DNA from: CAYOZN01 sp964408455
Lineage (GTDB): Bacteria; Planctomycetota; Phycisphaerae; UBA1845; UTPLA1
Reading direction: 5' to 3'
Assembly (NCBI GenBank): GCA_964408455.1
Contig: CAYOZN010000042.1
Coordinates: forward strand, 1-27,171
Length of the DNA: 27,171 bases
The translations under genes were made by a program, and so were the position numbers. Each line of letters begins with the position of its first letter. Position 1 is the stretch's first letter. The notes under the pieces were generated by a model that saw only the letters and a list, made by a program, of their open reading frames with translations, made no database searches and was not told where the DNA came from. Below are positions 9,421-17,077 of the stretch, piece by piece.

Positions 9421-9558
9421 TGAATGCGAAATGCAGAATGCTGAATGCAGAATGCGGAATGCAAAATGGTGAATGCAAAATGCGAAATGCGAAATGCGGA
9501 ATGTAGAATGGTGCTCCTGAATTCATTCACCATTCAGCATTGAACATTCAACATTCTC
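9421..9558. repeat. Heptad repeat (RRAATGC type) with inverted arm
   Basis: Directly after the stop codon come thirteen tandem 7-bp units of the form NRAATGC, with two final-base variants, filling 9421-9511 without a break. After a short spacer, five units run in the opposite orientation (CATTCAC, CATTCAG, CATTGAA, CATTCAA, CATTCTC) at 9524-9558. The arms can pair: GAATGGTG at 9506-9513 is the exact complement of CACCATTC at 9527-9534. The tract is AT-rich against a GC-rich background. It could stop transcription or stabilise mRNA between the two flanking genes. GAATGC-type repeats of this sort are known from planctomycetes and other phyla. Confidence 0.9.
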
Positions 9559-9573
9559 TTTGGGAATAGTCCC

Positions 9574-10677
9574 ATGATCGTCTCATTATCAATCAGCCTG
9601 TCGCTGGCCTGCCTGGCCCTGCCGCCCAAAAACATGCCCGCGCCCTTGCCCGGCTACGACTGGATGGCCCCGCCCAAGCGTGCCCGCGGCGAACCGGCCC
9701 CGCCGCCGCTGCCCGCCGATCAGGTCGTCGCCGCCTTCATCAAGCACGTCGCCGACTCGCCGTACGACGCCCAGGCCCGTGATTTCGTCGCCAGGCAGCG
9801 CGAGCAGACGCCCGACGACGAGCTGTCCGACTTCATCAATCTTTCCTACGCCGTGCTTTCGCCCGACTTCAAGCGCGGCCTGGACCTTCTGGACGGCGAC
9901 GACCCGCTCCAGGCCGCCGACGTATTCGAATCGCTCGCCAAATCGGAAGATCCCTTTCTCGCCGTCGCCGCCGCCAACCTCGCCGCCGGCCCCCTCGTCG
10001 AGATCGAAGACGTCGAAAGCTGCTACGACGTCCTCCACGGCGTCCTCGAACGCCACAAGCCCATCGAACAATACACCACGTCCTCCGATCAGTTCCGCTT
10101 CATGCTCGGCTACTGCCAGGTGCATCGCCTGCTCTACGAAGACGCCTACGCCACCTTCGAAGACTTCCTCAAGAACCATCCCGCCGCCCCCGAGCGCTTC
10201 CGCGTGACCGCCCGGCAGATCCTTACGGAGCTCTCCCGACGCGCCCCCGGTCGCATCGGCGACGTGCGCGACCTGTTGGCCTATGCCCGTCGCCGCATCG
10301 GCCTCAAGGCCACCGGCGACGACGTGCAGGAGCGGCAGGAAGAGGCCGTCGCCCTCCTCGACGCCCTCATCGAAGAGGCCGAGCAGCAGGAGAACCAGGG
10401 CGGCGGCGGCGAAGGCCAGGGCGGCGGACAGGGTGGCGGCGGCGCCGGCGGCCAGAACCCCGGCGGCGGTGCCGGCCGCTCGACACTCCCGGGCGGCGAG
10501 CAGCGCATGGGCGAACTGCGAAAGACCCGCGCGGCGCCGGGCGAGGCCTGGGGCAAGATGCCGCCCCGCGAGCGCGAGCAGATCCTCCAGACCCTCCAGA
10601 AACAGTTCCCCAGCCAGTACCGCGAACTGCTCGAACAGTACTACAAACAGCTGGCCAAGGATGCGCCCTCGCCGTGA
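9574..10677 (+). CDS. Exported helical protein with Gly-rich linker
   Basis: 367 aa. A short hydrophobic N-terminus (IVSLSISLSLACLAL) is probably a signal peptide. A helical domain with TPR-like spacing follows at about 45-270. A low-complexity Gly/Gln linker (about 272-307) separates it from a compact C-terminal region: WGKMPPREREQILQ at about 325-338, then QFPSQYRELLEQYYKQL. The pattern of MPPREREQI and YRELLEQYY is a recurring tail in planctomycete envelope proteins (recalled, not searched). No catalytic motif. The gene lies 153 bp after the coiled-coil gene, behind the heptad repeat, and its end overlaps the next gene by GTGA. A helper or adaptor in the same envelope complex is the likeliest role. 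Confidence 0.78.
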   Translation: MIVSLSISLSLACLALPPKNMPAPLPGYDWMAPPKRARGEPAPPPLPADQVVAAFIKHVADSPYDAQARDFVARQREQTPDDELSDFINLSYAVLSPDFKRGLDLLDGDDPLQAADVFESLAKSEDPFLAVAAANLAAGPLVEIEDVESCYDVLHGVLERHKPIEQYTTSSDQFRFMLGYCQVHRLLYEDAYATFEDFLKNHPAAPERFRVTARQILTELSRRAPGRIGDVRDLLAYARRRIGLKATGDDVQERQEEAVALLDALIEEAEQQENQGGGGEGQGGGQGGGGAGGQNPGGGAGRSTLPGGEQRMGELRKTRAAPGEAWGKMPPREREQILQTLQKQFPSQYRELLEQYYKQLAKDAPSP

Positions 10678-11909
10678 TCTTTCTCGCCGCCATGCTGGGC
10701 CTGTTGTCGCCGGCGCAGGCCGATGCGCCGCCGGCTTCGCCGCCGCTGCGGATCGGCACCGTCGCCATGCAGACGCACGAGTGGACCGCCGTCGTGCTCG
10801 ACGAGAGCGGCGACCTGCGCGGCACGGTCGATGGCGCGCCGATGTCCGTGCCGCTGTCGGACGTGCTTCATATCGCGCCCGTGCATCCGGACAACCATGC
10901 CATTCCGTCGGCACCGCGCGAACCCTCGGTCACCGTCTTCCTCGGCGGCGGCGGAACCCTCGCCGGCGATCTGGTCGAAGCCGAGAAATCGGCAAAGCCG
11001 CGCCTGTCCGTCGCGCTCTCCGCCGAACTGACGATCGACGTCCCGTTCCAGGCGATTGCCGCCATCCGCACCGGCGCCAGAGATGCCGATGCCGAGGCCG
11101 ATTTCCAGCGCCGAATCGCCGAACGCAAACCCGGCCGCGATATCATGCTGCTGGTCCGCGAAGGCCGTTCCGTTGCCATCCCCGGCTCGCTCGAGCAACT
11201 CACGCCGCGCCAGTGGGAGTTTGGCTACGAATCCAATTCCCGCACCGGCGCGCTGACGCAGGCATACGGCTTCATCCTCGGTGCACCGGGCGCGCAGGGC
11301 GTCGCGCCCGCCGGCCGCGTCACGCTCTTCGGCGGCAACCGCCTGCAGGCCGACGTGCGTTCGATCGCCGCCGATGGCGTGCGCGTCGATGCCGGTCCCC
11401 TCGGCAGCGTGCATCTCCCCTGGTCGCACGTCCGCTCCATCGAACTTCAGAGCGATCGGCTCGTGCACTTGTCCGATTTGAAACCGCAACACGTGGAAAC
11501 GCAGTCCTTCACCGAAGCCCCATGGCCGCCGCGCATGAACGAAAACGTGACCGGCGGGCCCCTCCGCATCGCGCGCCGCACGTATGCCAGCGGCGTCGGC
11601 GTTCACGCACACAACCGGTTGACTTACAGGCTGGGCAGGTCCTTCGAGCGCTTTCACGCCCAGGCGGGCATCGACGATTCGGTTGCCCCGGCCGGCTCGG
11701 TCATCTTTCGTGTGCTCGGCGACGGCCGCACGCTCTTCGAATCGCCGCTGGTCCGCGGCGGCGATGCGCCAGCCGCCATTACCCTCGACGTGACCGGCGT
11801 CGAGTCCCTCGTTCTGGAATGCGACCCGGCCGACGATCTGGACCTGTCCGATCACGGCAACTGGGTCGACGCCGTCCTGATCCGCGCGGCAGGGGGGAGC
11901 CGGTCGTGA
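10674..11909 (+). CDS. Exported protein with C-terminal NPCBM domain
   Basis: 411 aa, with a GTG start overlapping the preceding stop (GTGA) and AAGGA at 10657-10661. A short signal peptide ends near SPAQA. The first 290 residues are beta-rich, with repeated segments in which a sensed value is followed by an IxxI motif (VPLSDVLHIAP, VPFQAIAAIRTG, LPWSHVRSIELQ). These suggest three similar small beta modules. From about 295 to 408 lies an NPCBM domain (novel putative carbohydrate-binding module): YASGVGVHAHNRLTYRL, then FHAQAGIDD and FRVLGDGRTLFES. This implies binding of a glycan on the cell surface or in the periplasm. The end overlaps the next start by one base. The ligand is unknown. Confidence 0.82.
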   Translation: MIFLAAMLGLLSPAQADAPPASPPLRIGTVAMQTHEWTAVVLDESGDLRGTVDGAPMSVPLSDVLHIAPVHPDNHAIPSAPREPSVTVFLGGGGTLAGDLVEAEKSAKPRLSVALSAELTIDVPFQAIAAIRTGARDADAEADFQRRIAERKPGRDIMLLVREGRSVAIPGSLEQLTPRQWEFGYESNSRTGALTQAYGFILGAPGAQGVAPAGRVTLFGGNRLQADVRSIAADGVRVDAGPLGSVHLPWSHVRSIELQSDRLVHLSDLKPQHVETQSFTEAPWPPRMNENVTGGPLRIARRTYASGVGVHAHNRLTYRLGRSFERFHAQAGIDDSVAPAGSVIFRVLGDGRTLFESPLVRGGDAPAAITLDVTGVESLVLECDPADDLDLSDHGNWVDAVLIRAAGGSRS

Positions 11910-13528
11910 TGCCCCCGCGTTGCCTGCGGCAAATGGCACTCCTGGCCGCCGTGAGTGTCTCAATCGCGACACTGCCGGCCGCCGGCGAGCCCGCCGGGGC
12001 CGATCTGGCCCGCGTCCGCGCATACGAGCAGGCCCGCGTAAACCTCATCGAGCGCATCCGCCCGGCCGTCGCCTGCCTCTTCGGCAAGGGCAACCGCGCC
12101 GGCGGCGGCTCCGGCGTCATCATCGATGCCGAAGGCTACGGCCTGACCAACTTCCACGTCGTCGCCATGATGCTTCAGGACAGGCTCGGCGAGTGCGGCC
12201 TCGACGACGGCAAAATGTACGACATCGAAGTCCTCGGCATCGATCCCACCGGCGATGTCGCCATGTTCCGGGCCACCGGCCGCGAAGACTTCCCGCATGC
12301 GCGGCTCGGCGACTCCGATGCCCTTCGTATCGGCGACTACACCCTCGCCATCGGCAATCCCTTCCTCCTGGCCGAGGACTACGTGCCCACCGTCACCCTC
12401 GGCATCGTCTCCGGCCTTCATCGCTACCAGCAGGGCGCCGGCAAGGGCGGACGCGCCCTCCGTTACACCGACTGCATCCAGGTCGATACCTCGATCAATC
12501 CGGGCAACTCCGGCGGGCCGTTGTTCGACTTGTCGGGCGACGTCGTCGGCATCAACGGGCGCGTCTCCATCGAGGAACGCGGCCGCGTCAATGTCGGCGT
12601 CGGTTACGCGATCTCGATCAACCAGATCAAGCGGTTCATTCCCATGCTCCGCGCCGGCCTGACGACGCGGCACGCCAGCGCCGGCTTCACCGTGCGCGAT
12701 CGCGGCGACGCCGTCATCGTCGACGAGATTCTCGAAGATTCCCCGGCATACAAGGCCGGTCTGCGCCTGGGCGACAGCCTCCTCCGCTTCGCCGGACGCG
12801 AAGTCGCCAGCGCCAACCAGTTCCTGTCGCACCTGGGCGTGTTCCCGGCCCACTGGCCGGTGATTGTCGAGATAGAGCGGGAAGCCGGCCCGCAGAAGTT
12901 CCGCTTCCGGCTCGAAGATCTGCCCCTGCCCGAATCTGAGGGCCCGCCCGGCACGAATCCATACGGCCCCCATGCCGTGAGCGAGCGCGCCAATCGGCGT
13001 GCCGTCGAACGGGCACTGGCGCTCCACCACGCCTCCCTCGGCGGCGCCGCCGCGGTCAAACAGGTCACCGCCCTCGAAGCCACGCTGCGCCGCTCACTCG
13101 CCTCCCGCCCCCAGGAGCAGACGAACATCGACGTACAGGAATCCCGCGAGGAAGCAGCGTCGCTGCAAAACCGCGTGACGCCGATCGACCTGGAGCGTGC
13201 CATTCGCTGGACGCTGATGGGCCAGCACGACGCCTCCTTCATCAAGGCCCTCCGCGTCGTCGACGCCGACGAGATCGACGGGCGCATTGCCGTGGTGCTT
13301 CGCCACCGCGCCGAGGGCAGGCCGGAATTCACCATCGCCTTCGACGACGAAAACGGCCGCCTGCTGCGGATCGCGTTTACCGATCCCGCCACCGGCAGGG
13401 CCGCGCGTTACGAATATGCAGACCATCGCCGGTTCGACGCCCTTCGGCTGCCGGGCGTGCGGCGGCTCTACATCGACGACGAGATCTATGCCGCGGACGA
13501 ATTCGAAGACATCTTGCTCAAGGGCTGA
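11909..13528 (+). CDS. HtrA-like S1C serine protease with PDZ and extra C-terminal domain
   Basis: 539 aa, exported (signal peptide about 1-25). The trypsin-like domain has an intact triad: His83 in TNFHVV, Asp116 in PTGDVAMF and Ser201 in NPGNSGGPL. A PDZ domain lies at about 262-345 (VDEILEDSPAYKAGLRLGDS). The last 190 residues are an additional domain, beta-rich, with RIAFTDPATGRAARYEYADH; it resembles LolA-type or DUF4412-type lipoprotein-binding folds (tentative). ATG 11909 shares one base with the preceding stop, and AGGGGGGAG at about 11890-11898 is a good Shine-Dalgarno. The open frame runs far upstream in the same frame, but that part overlaps the NPCBM gene and is not real. It is the only one of the three protease-fold proteins here with a complete triad. 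Confidence 0.88.
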   Translation: MPPRCLRQMALLAAVSVSIATLPAAGEPAGADLARVRAYEQARVNLIERIRPAVACLFGKGNRAGGGSGVIIDAEGYGLTNFHVVAMMLQDRLGECGLDDGKMYDIEVLGIDPTGDVAMFRATGREDFPHARLGDSDALRIGDYTLAIGNPFLLAEDYVPTVTLGIVSGLHRYQQGAGKGGRALRYTDCIQVDTSINPGNSGGPLFDLSGDVVGINGRVSIEERGRVNVGVGYAISINQIKRFIPMLRAGLTTRHASAGFTVRDRGDAVIVDEILEDSPAYKAGLRLGDSLLRFAGREVASANQFLSHLGVFPAHWPVIVEIEREAGPQKFRFRLEDLPLPESEGPPGTNPYGPHAVSERANRRAVERALALHHASLGGAAAVKQVTALEATLRRSLASRPQEQTNIDVQESREEAASLQNRVTPIDLERAIRWTLMGQHDASFIKALRVVDADEIDGRIAVVLRHRAEGRPEFTIAFDDENGRLLRIAFTDPATGRAARYEYADHRRFDALRLPGVRRLYIDDEIYAADEFEDILLKG

Positions 13529-13553
13529 GCGCGCCTGCCTTCGGCCCCCGACC

Positions 13554-14585
13554 ATGAGCCGCACCGTCTGCGCAGGCGCGCTGGCCGCGGCCGTCCTGGT
13601 CGCCGGCCTTGCGGCCGCCGGGGCGACGGCCAGTGCGCCGACCATCGCGCCCAACACAATCGAGCGCGCATGGGAACGCGCTCATCGCTGCGTCGTCAAG
13701 CTCTACGGCCCCGGCATCGGCCGCGAACACGGCTATGCCACCGGTTTCCTCGTCTCCGCGGATGGGCAGATCATCACGGCCCTGTCGCTCCTGACCAGCA
13801 CCGGCCGCCCGCGCGCCGTCCTCTCCGATGGCCGCGCCTTCGAGGCGAGCGTCGAGCGAACCGACGAAGTGCGCCAGCTCGTTCTCCTCAAGATCGACGC
13901 CACAGACCTGCCTTTTCTGGAACTCGTCGCCACCGATGCCCTTGCCCCCGGCGATGCCGTCATTGCCCTGGGCAACTGGTTCAAAATCGCCGAGGGCGAG
14001 GAGGCCGTCAGCGTCAATCGCGGCGTCCTCAGCATGAAGGGCGATCTCGATGCCAATCGACTGACACGGGAATTCGGCTACAAGGGGCCGGCCCTGTATT
14101 ACGACGCCATGACCTCCAACCCCGGCGCCCCCGGCGGCCCGCTGCTCGATGTCGAGGGCCGCTGCATCGGCATGGTCGGCCGCATCGTTGAGGCCGCCAG
14201 CACCAACACCCGCATCAACTATGCCCTCCCGTCCGAGGAACTGCTCGCCTTTCTCGGCGGCGAACCGGCCCGGTCGGCCACGTCGCAGCCGGCCCCGCGC
14301 GACGCGCGCCAGCCTTATCTGGGCATCAAGCTCTCCCGCCTCGGCTTCCGCCACGTCTCCGCCTACGTCGAGCGCGTCGCACGCGGCAGCCCCGCCGCGG
14401 ACGCCGGCCTGAAGGCCGACGATCTCATCATCTCGCTCGACGGCCGCCGCATCAACGACGCCCGCGACTACGAGACCGCCCTCGCCGATCTCCAGCCCGG
14501 ACAGATCACCACCCTCATCGTCAAACGCGGCGCCAAGCTGATCAAGATCACCATCAAGGTGGCCGCAAAGGAGGATGCGCGGTGA
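13554..14585 (+). CDS. HtrA-like pseudoprotease with PDZ domain (triad lost)
   Basis: 343 aa with a signal peptide (about 5-27). The trypsin fold can be followed strand by strand against the preceding protease, but all three catalytic positions differ: His is Ser78 (TALSLL where TNFHVV is expected), Asp is Gln108 (EVRQLVLL) and Ser is Pro193 (NPGAPGGPLLD). The GG of the oxyanion region and the PLLD that follows are kept. A PDZ domain at about 245-340 (VERVARGSPAADAGLKADDLI) is intact. The gene lies 25 bp after the active protease and its end overlaps the next start by GTGA. It is probably a substrate- or glycan-sensing adaptor, not an enzyme (inference). Confidence 0.85.
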   Translation: MSRTVCAGALAAAVLVAGLAAAGATASAPTIAPNTIERAWERAHRCVVKLYGPGIGREHGYATGFLVSADGQIITALSLLTSTGRPRAVLSDGRAFEASVERTDEVRQLVLLKIDATDLPFLELVATDALAPGDAVIALGNWFKIAEGEEAVSVNRGVLSMKGDLDANRLTREFGYKGPALYYDAMTSNPGAPGGPLLDVEGRCIGMVGRIVEAASTNTRINYALPSEELLAFLGGEPARSATSQPAPRDARQPYLGIKLSRLGFRHVSAYVERVARGSPAADAGLKADDLIISLDGRRINDARDYETALADLQPGQITTLIVKRGAKLIKITIKVAAKEDAR

Positions 14586-15751
14586 TCGCAATGGGTGCCA
14601 TAATGGTGGCATGGCTGGCCGCCGCCCAGTCCGGCGGCGCCGTCGATCCCTACGACTTTGAGCGCGCACGGGCCCGCGTCGTGCGCGGCGCCGTCGCCGC
14701 CGTCGAGCCTTCCCTCGTCACCATCGACACCATCGGCGGCGCCCAGCCCGTACGCGAGCAGGGGCCTCACGGCGTCGTCGAAGAGTCCTTCCGCATCGCC
14801 GAAGGCCCGACCACCGGCCTGGTCCTCTCCGCCGACGGCTACATCGTCACCAGCAGCTTCAACTTCGCCCGCGAGCCATCCATCATCACCGTGGCCATTG
14901 CCGACGGCCGACAGCTGGTGGCCAGGCTGGTCGCACGCGACCACATCCGGCGGCTCGCCCTGGTCAAGGTCGATGCCACCGATCTGACGCCGCCTCAGTG
15001 GGTCCCGGCGGAAGAATTGCGCGTGGGCCAGTATGCCATCGCCTGCGGCCGCGGCCTTGGCGGCAGCCAGACCTTCGTCTCCCTGGGCATCCTCAGCGCC
15101 CTCGACCGCCGCAATGGCAACGCCGTCCAGACCGATGCCAAGATTTCCCCCGTCAACTATGGCGGCCCGCTGATCGACGTCGAGGGTCGCGTCATCGGCA
15201 TCCTCGTGCCCATGGCCGGCTCCGGCGGCGCCCTCGCCGGGGCCGAGTGGTACGACGGTGGCATCGGCTTTGCAATTTACAAACACCGCTTCGACGAGGT
15301 CCACGAGCGTCTCGTCGCCGGCGAGGACATCGAGCAGGGAAAGATCGGCGTCATCCTCGAGCCCGACGAGGAGAGCCTGATCCCCATGCTCGACAAGATT
15401 CTGCCGCCCACGCCCGGCGTGCGCATCCGCGAAGTCGCGCGCCATTCGCCCGCCGAGCGCGCCAAGTTGAACGATGGCGACAAGATCACCGCCATCGACG
15501 GCAAGCCCACCGGCGATCTGATGGAGATTCAGCGCCGCCTCAGCGACCGCGCCGCCGGCGAGGACATCACGCTGACGATCCGCCGCCGCTGGCGCACCTT
15601 CGACGTCACGCTCACCCTCGCCCGCGCCGCCGACATCGGCCGCAAGCCGCAGGACGAGGGCGCCCCGGAGTCTCAACCCGCGCCCGGCGCCGATCTGCCG
15701 CCTGCCACCCAGCCCTCCGAAGATGCAGCGCCCCGCCCGGTCGCGGACTGA
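14582..15751 (+). CDS. Second HtrA-like pseudoprotease with PDZ domain (triad lost)
   Basis: 389 aa. GTG 14582 is supported by the strong Shine-Dalgarno AAAGGAGG at 14567-14574, 7 bp upstream; it overlaps the previous stop as GTGA. A short N-terminal hydrophobic segment (AIMVAWLAAAQ) serves as signal or anchor. The protease fold is degenerate: His is Phe93 (VTSSFNF), Asp is Arg124 (HIRRLALVKV) and Ser is Tyr193 (SPVNYGGPLID). The strand VSLGILSALDRRNGNAVQTDA is typical of S1C proteins. A PDZ domain at about 282-350 (VREVARHSPAERAKLNDGD-like) is present. The C-terminal 40 residues are Pro/Ala/Gln-rich and disordered. It ends the co-directional block. Confidence 0.86.
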   Translation: MIAMGAIMVAWLAAAQSGGAVDPYDFERARARVVRGAVAAVEPSLVTIDTIGGAQPVREQGPHGVVEESFRIAEGPTTGLVLSADGYIVTSSFNFAREPSIITVAIADGRQLVARLVARDHIRRLALVKVDATDLTPPQWVPAEELRVGQYAIACGRGLGGSQTFVSLGILSALDRRNGNAVQTDAKISPVNYGGPLIDVEGRVIGILVPMAGSGGALAGAEWYDGGIGFAIYKHRFDEVHERLVAGEDIEQGKIGVILEPDEESLIPMLDKILPPTPGVRIREVARHSPAERAKLNDGDKITAIDGKPTGDLMEIQRRLSDRAAGEDITLTIRRRWRTFDVTLTLARAADIGRKPQDEGAPESQPAPGADLPPATQPSEDAAPRPVAD

Positions 15752-15798
15752 CGCCGCGTGCGCCTTGGATGCACGAACTGAAAAACCTCCTCGATGAA

Positions 15799-15921
15799 CC
15801 CCCGCGAGCCGGCCCGTGTCGGGCCGGCGCCCGCCCACATTCGAGCGCACACCACTTCGCGCGATTGCATTTACCGGAAATCCCCCGCGAGCCGGCCCGT
15901 GTCGGGCCGGCGCCCGCCCAC
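15799..15921. repeat. 40-bp GC-rich hairpin repeat, two direct copies
   Basis: The same 40-bp unit occurs at 15799-15838 and 15882-15921, start to start 83 bp. Each holds a perfect 9-bp stem GCCGGCCCG/CGGGCCGGC with loop TGT (15808-15828 and 15891-15911). The bases after it are also alike (ATTCGAGCGC and CATTGAGCGC). The pair sits between convergent genes whose stops are at 15751 and 15949, where a bidirectional terminator would be useful. There is no T-run, so classical Rho-independent termination is not shown. The gap 15752-15948 holds nothing else recognised. Confidence 0.9.
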
Positions 15922-15948
15922 CATTGAGCGCCCGTCCACGAACGTAAT

Positions 15949-16896
15949 TCATCGCGCCTTCATGAACGCCGCCGGCAAAAACTTTACCACATCGCTCGCC
16001 ACCAGCCCAACCTGTCCGCGCACCTTCGCCGCCAGATCACCCGCAACGCCGTGAACGTGCGTGCCCAGCGCCGCCGCGTCGAAGCGGCTCAACCCCTGCC
16101 CGGCCAGTGCCGCGATCACGCCCGTCAGCACGTCGCCCGTCCCGCCCGTCGCCATCCCCGGATTGCCGCTCCGGTTCACATATACGCGATGACCGTCGCT
16201 CACCACCGTCGCCGCGCCCTTCAACACGACCACCGCGCGTTTGTCTTCGGCGGTGCCGGCCTGCGTAGCCGACAGCCGTCGCGCCGTTTCGATCGCGATC
16301 CGCTCGCGGTTTTCCTGCACCTTGGCGGCCGTGGTGCCGTGCAGCCGCGCCATCTCGCCCGGATGCGGCGTGAGAATGGCACGATGAAGGCCCGCCGCTG
16401 CTAGTGTCGCAGCCGCTGCACCATGCGGCCCACCGATTGCCGGAAGGGCGTTCAGCCCGTCCGCATCGAGCACCAGCGGCCGCTGCGCCTCCGCGCAGAT
16501 CAGCCGAACCAGGTTCAGCCACGCATCGGCAAAGGCGTCGTCCCCCGATCCCAGCCCCGGCCCCGCGGCGACCGCGTCGAAGCGCGCCCTTGCGTCGCCG
16601 TTTCCTTTCAGCACCCGCGCCGCTTCCATCGGCCGAAGCCGACCGCCGCGGTCCTCCGGCAGCGGAATCGTCGTCCCGCACGGGCAGAGCGTTGCAACCG
16701 CAAGCTGGATCGACTCGGGGCACGCCACCGTCACCAGCCCCGCGCCGGAACGCAGCGCCGCGTTTGCCGCCAGCGCCGGCGCGCCGATCATCCCGCGCGA
16801 ACCGCCGATGATCAGCACCCGCCCGTAGTCGCCCTTGTGCGAATCCGCCCGGCGGCGGGCCAGCCGCGTAGGGCGCGTGATGCGTTGAACGAACAT
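15949..16896 (-). CDS. nnrD: ADP-dependent NAD(P)H-hydrate dehydratase (NnrD)
   Basis: 315 aa, cytoplasmic. It removes water from the damaged S-hydrate forms of NADH and NADPH, using ADP, as part of nucleotide repair. Hallmarks of the CarkD/NnrD fold: KGDYGRVLIIGGS near the N-terminus, LTPHPGEMARL in the middle, and NPGMATGGTGDVLTG near the C-terminus, where the catalytic Asp lies. The NnrE epimerase half often fused at the N-terminus is absent, so this is a stand-alone dehydratase. ATG 16896 (MFVQRITRP) gives the normal length; the longer reading frame adds only Arg/Pro-rich residues. The 181 bp up to larB contains no gene. Confidence 0.92.
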   Translation of the reverse strand: MFVQRITRPTRLARRRADSHKGDYGRVLIIGGSRGMIGAPALAANAALRSGAGLVTVACPESIQLAVATLCPCGTTIPLPEDRGGRLRPMEAARVLKGNGDARARFDAVAAGPGLGSGDDAFADAWLNLVRLICAEAQRPLVLDADGLNALPAIGGPHGAAAATLAAAGLHRAILTPHPGEMARLHGTTAAKVQENRERIAIETARRLSATQAGTAEDKRAVVVLKGAATVVSDGHRVYVNRSGNPGMATGGTGDVLTGVIAALAGQGLSRFDAAALGTHVHGVAGDLAAKVRGQVGLVASDVVKFLPAAFMKAR

Positions 16897-17077
16897 CAGC
16901 GATCGCGATCTGCCCGGCCTGCCGGGCCTCGGTCTGGTTCGAGCGCTGTTGCGTCTTGGGGATTGGCTCATAGTGGTGAAGAGGCACGAATGTGCGCACG
17001 GCCTTCGCGTTGCAATCGGGTGCCAGGGCGATTGCGCTGAGCGGGATCGGCCTCATCCCCGAACGGAGAATCCCGGC

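Noticed and set aside
9266..9526. Small minus-strand frame with a His/Phe-rich repeat protein
   Set aside because: It is the translation of the heptad DNA repeat, with the other half opposite the coiled-coil gene.
10283..11908. Long upstream extension of the HtrA-like protease frame
   Set aside because: It overlaps the NPCBM gene and part of the previous gene and reads as Arg/Pro/Ala-rich; the protease has a good signal peptide and SD at 11909.
12604..13392. 262-codon minus-strand frame opposite the HtrA-like protease
   Set aside because: Shadow of a gene with an intact catalytic triad; the translation is Ser/Arg-rich without domain.
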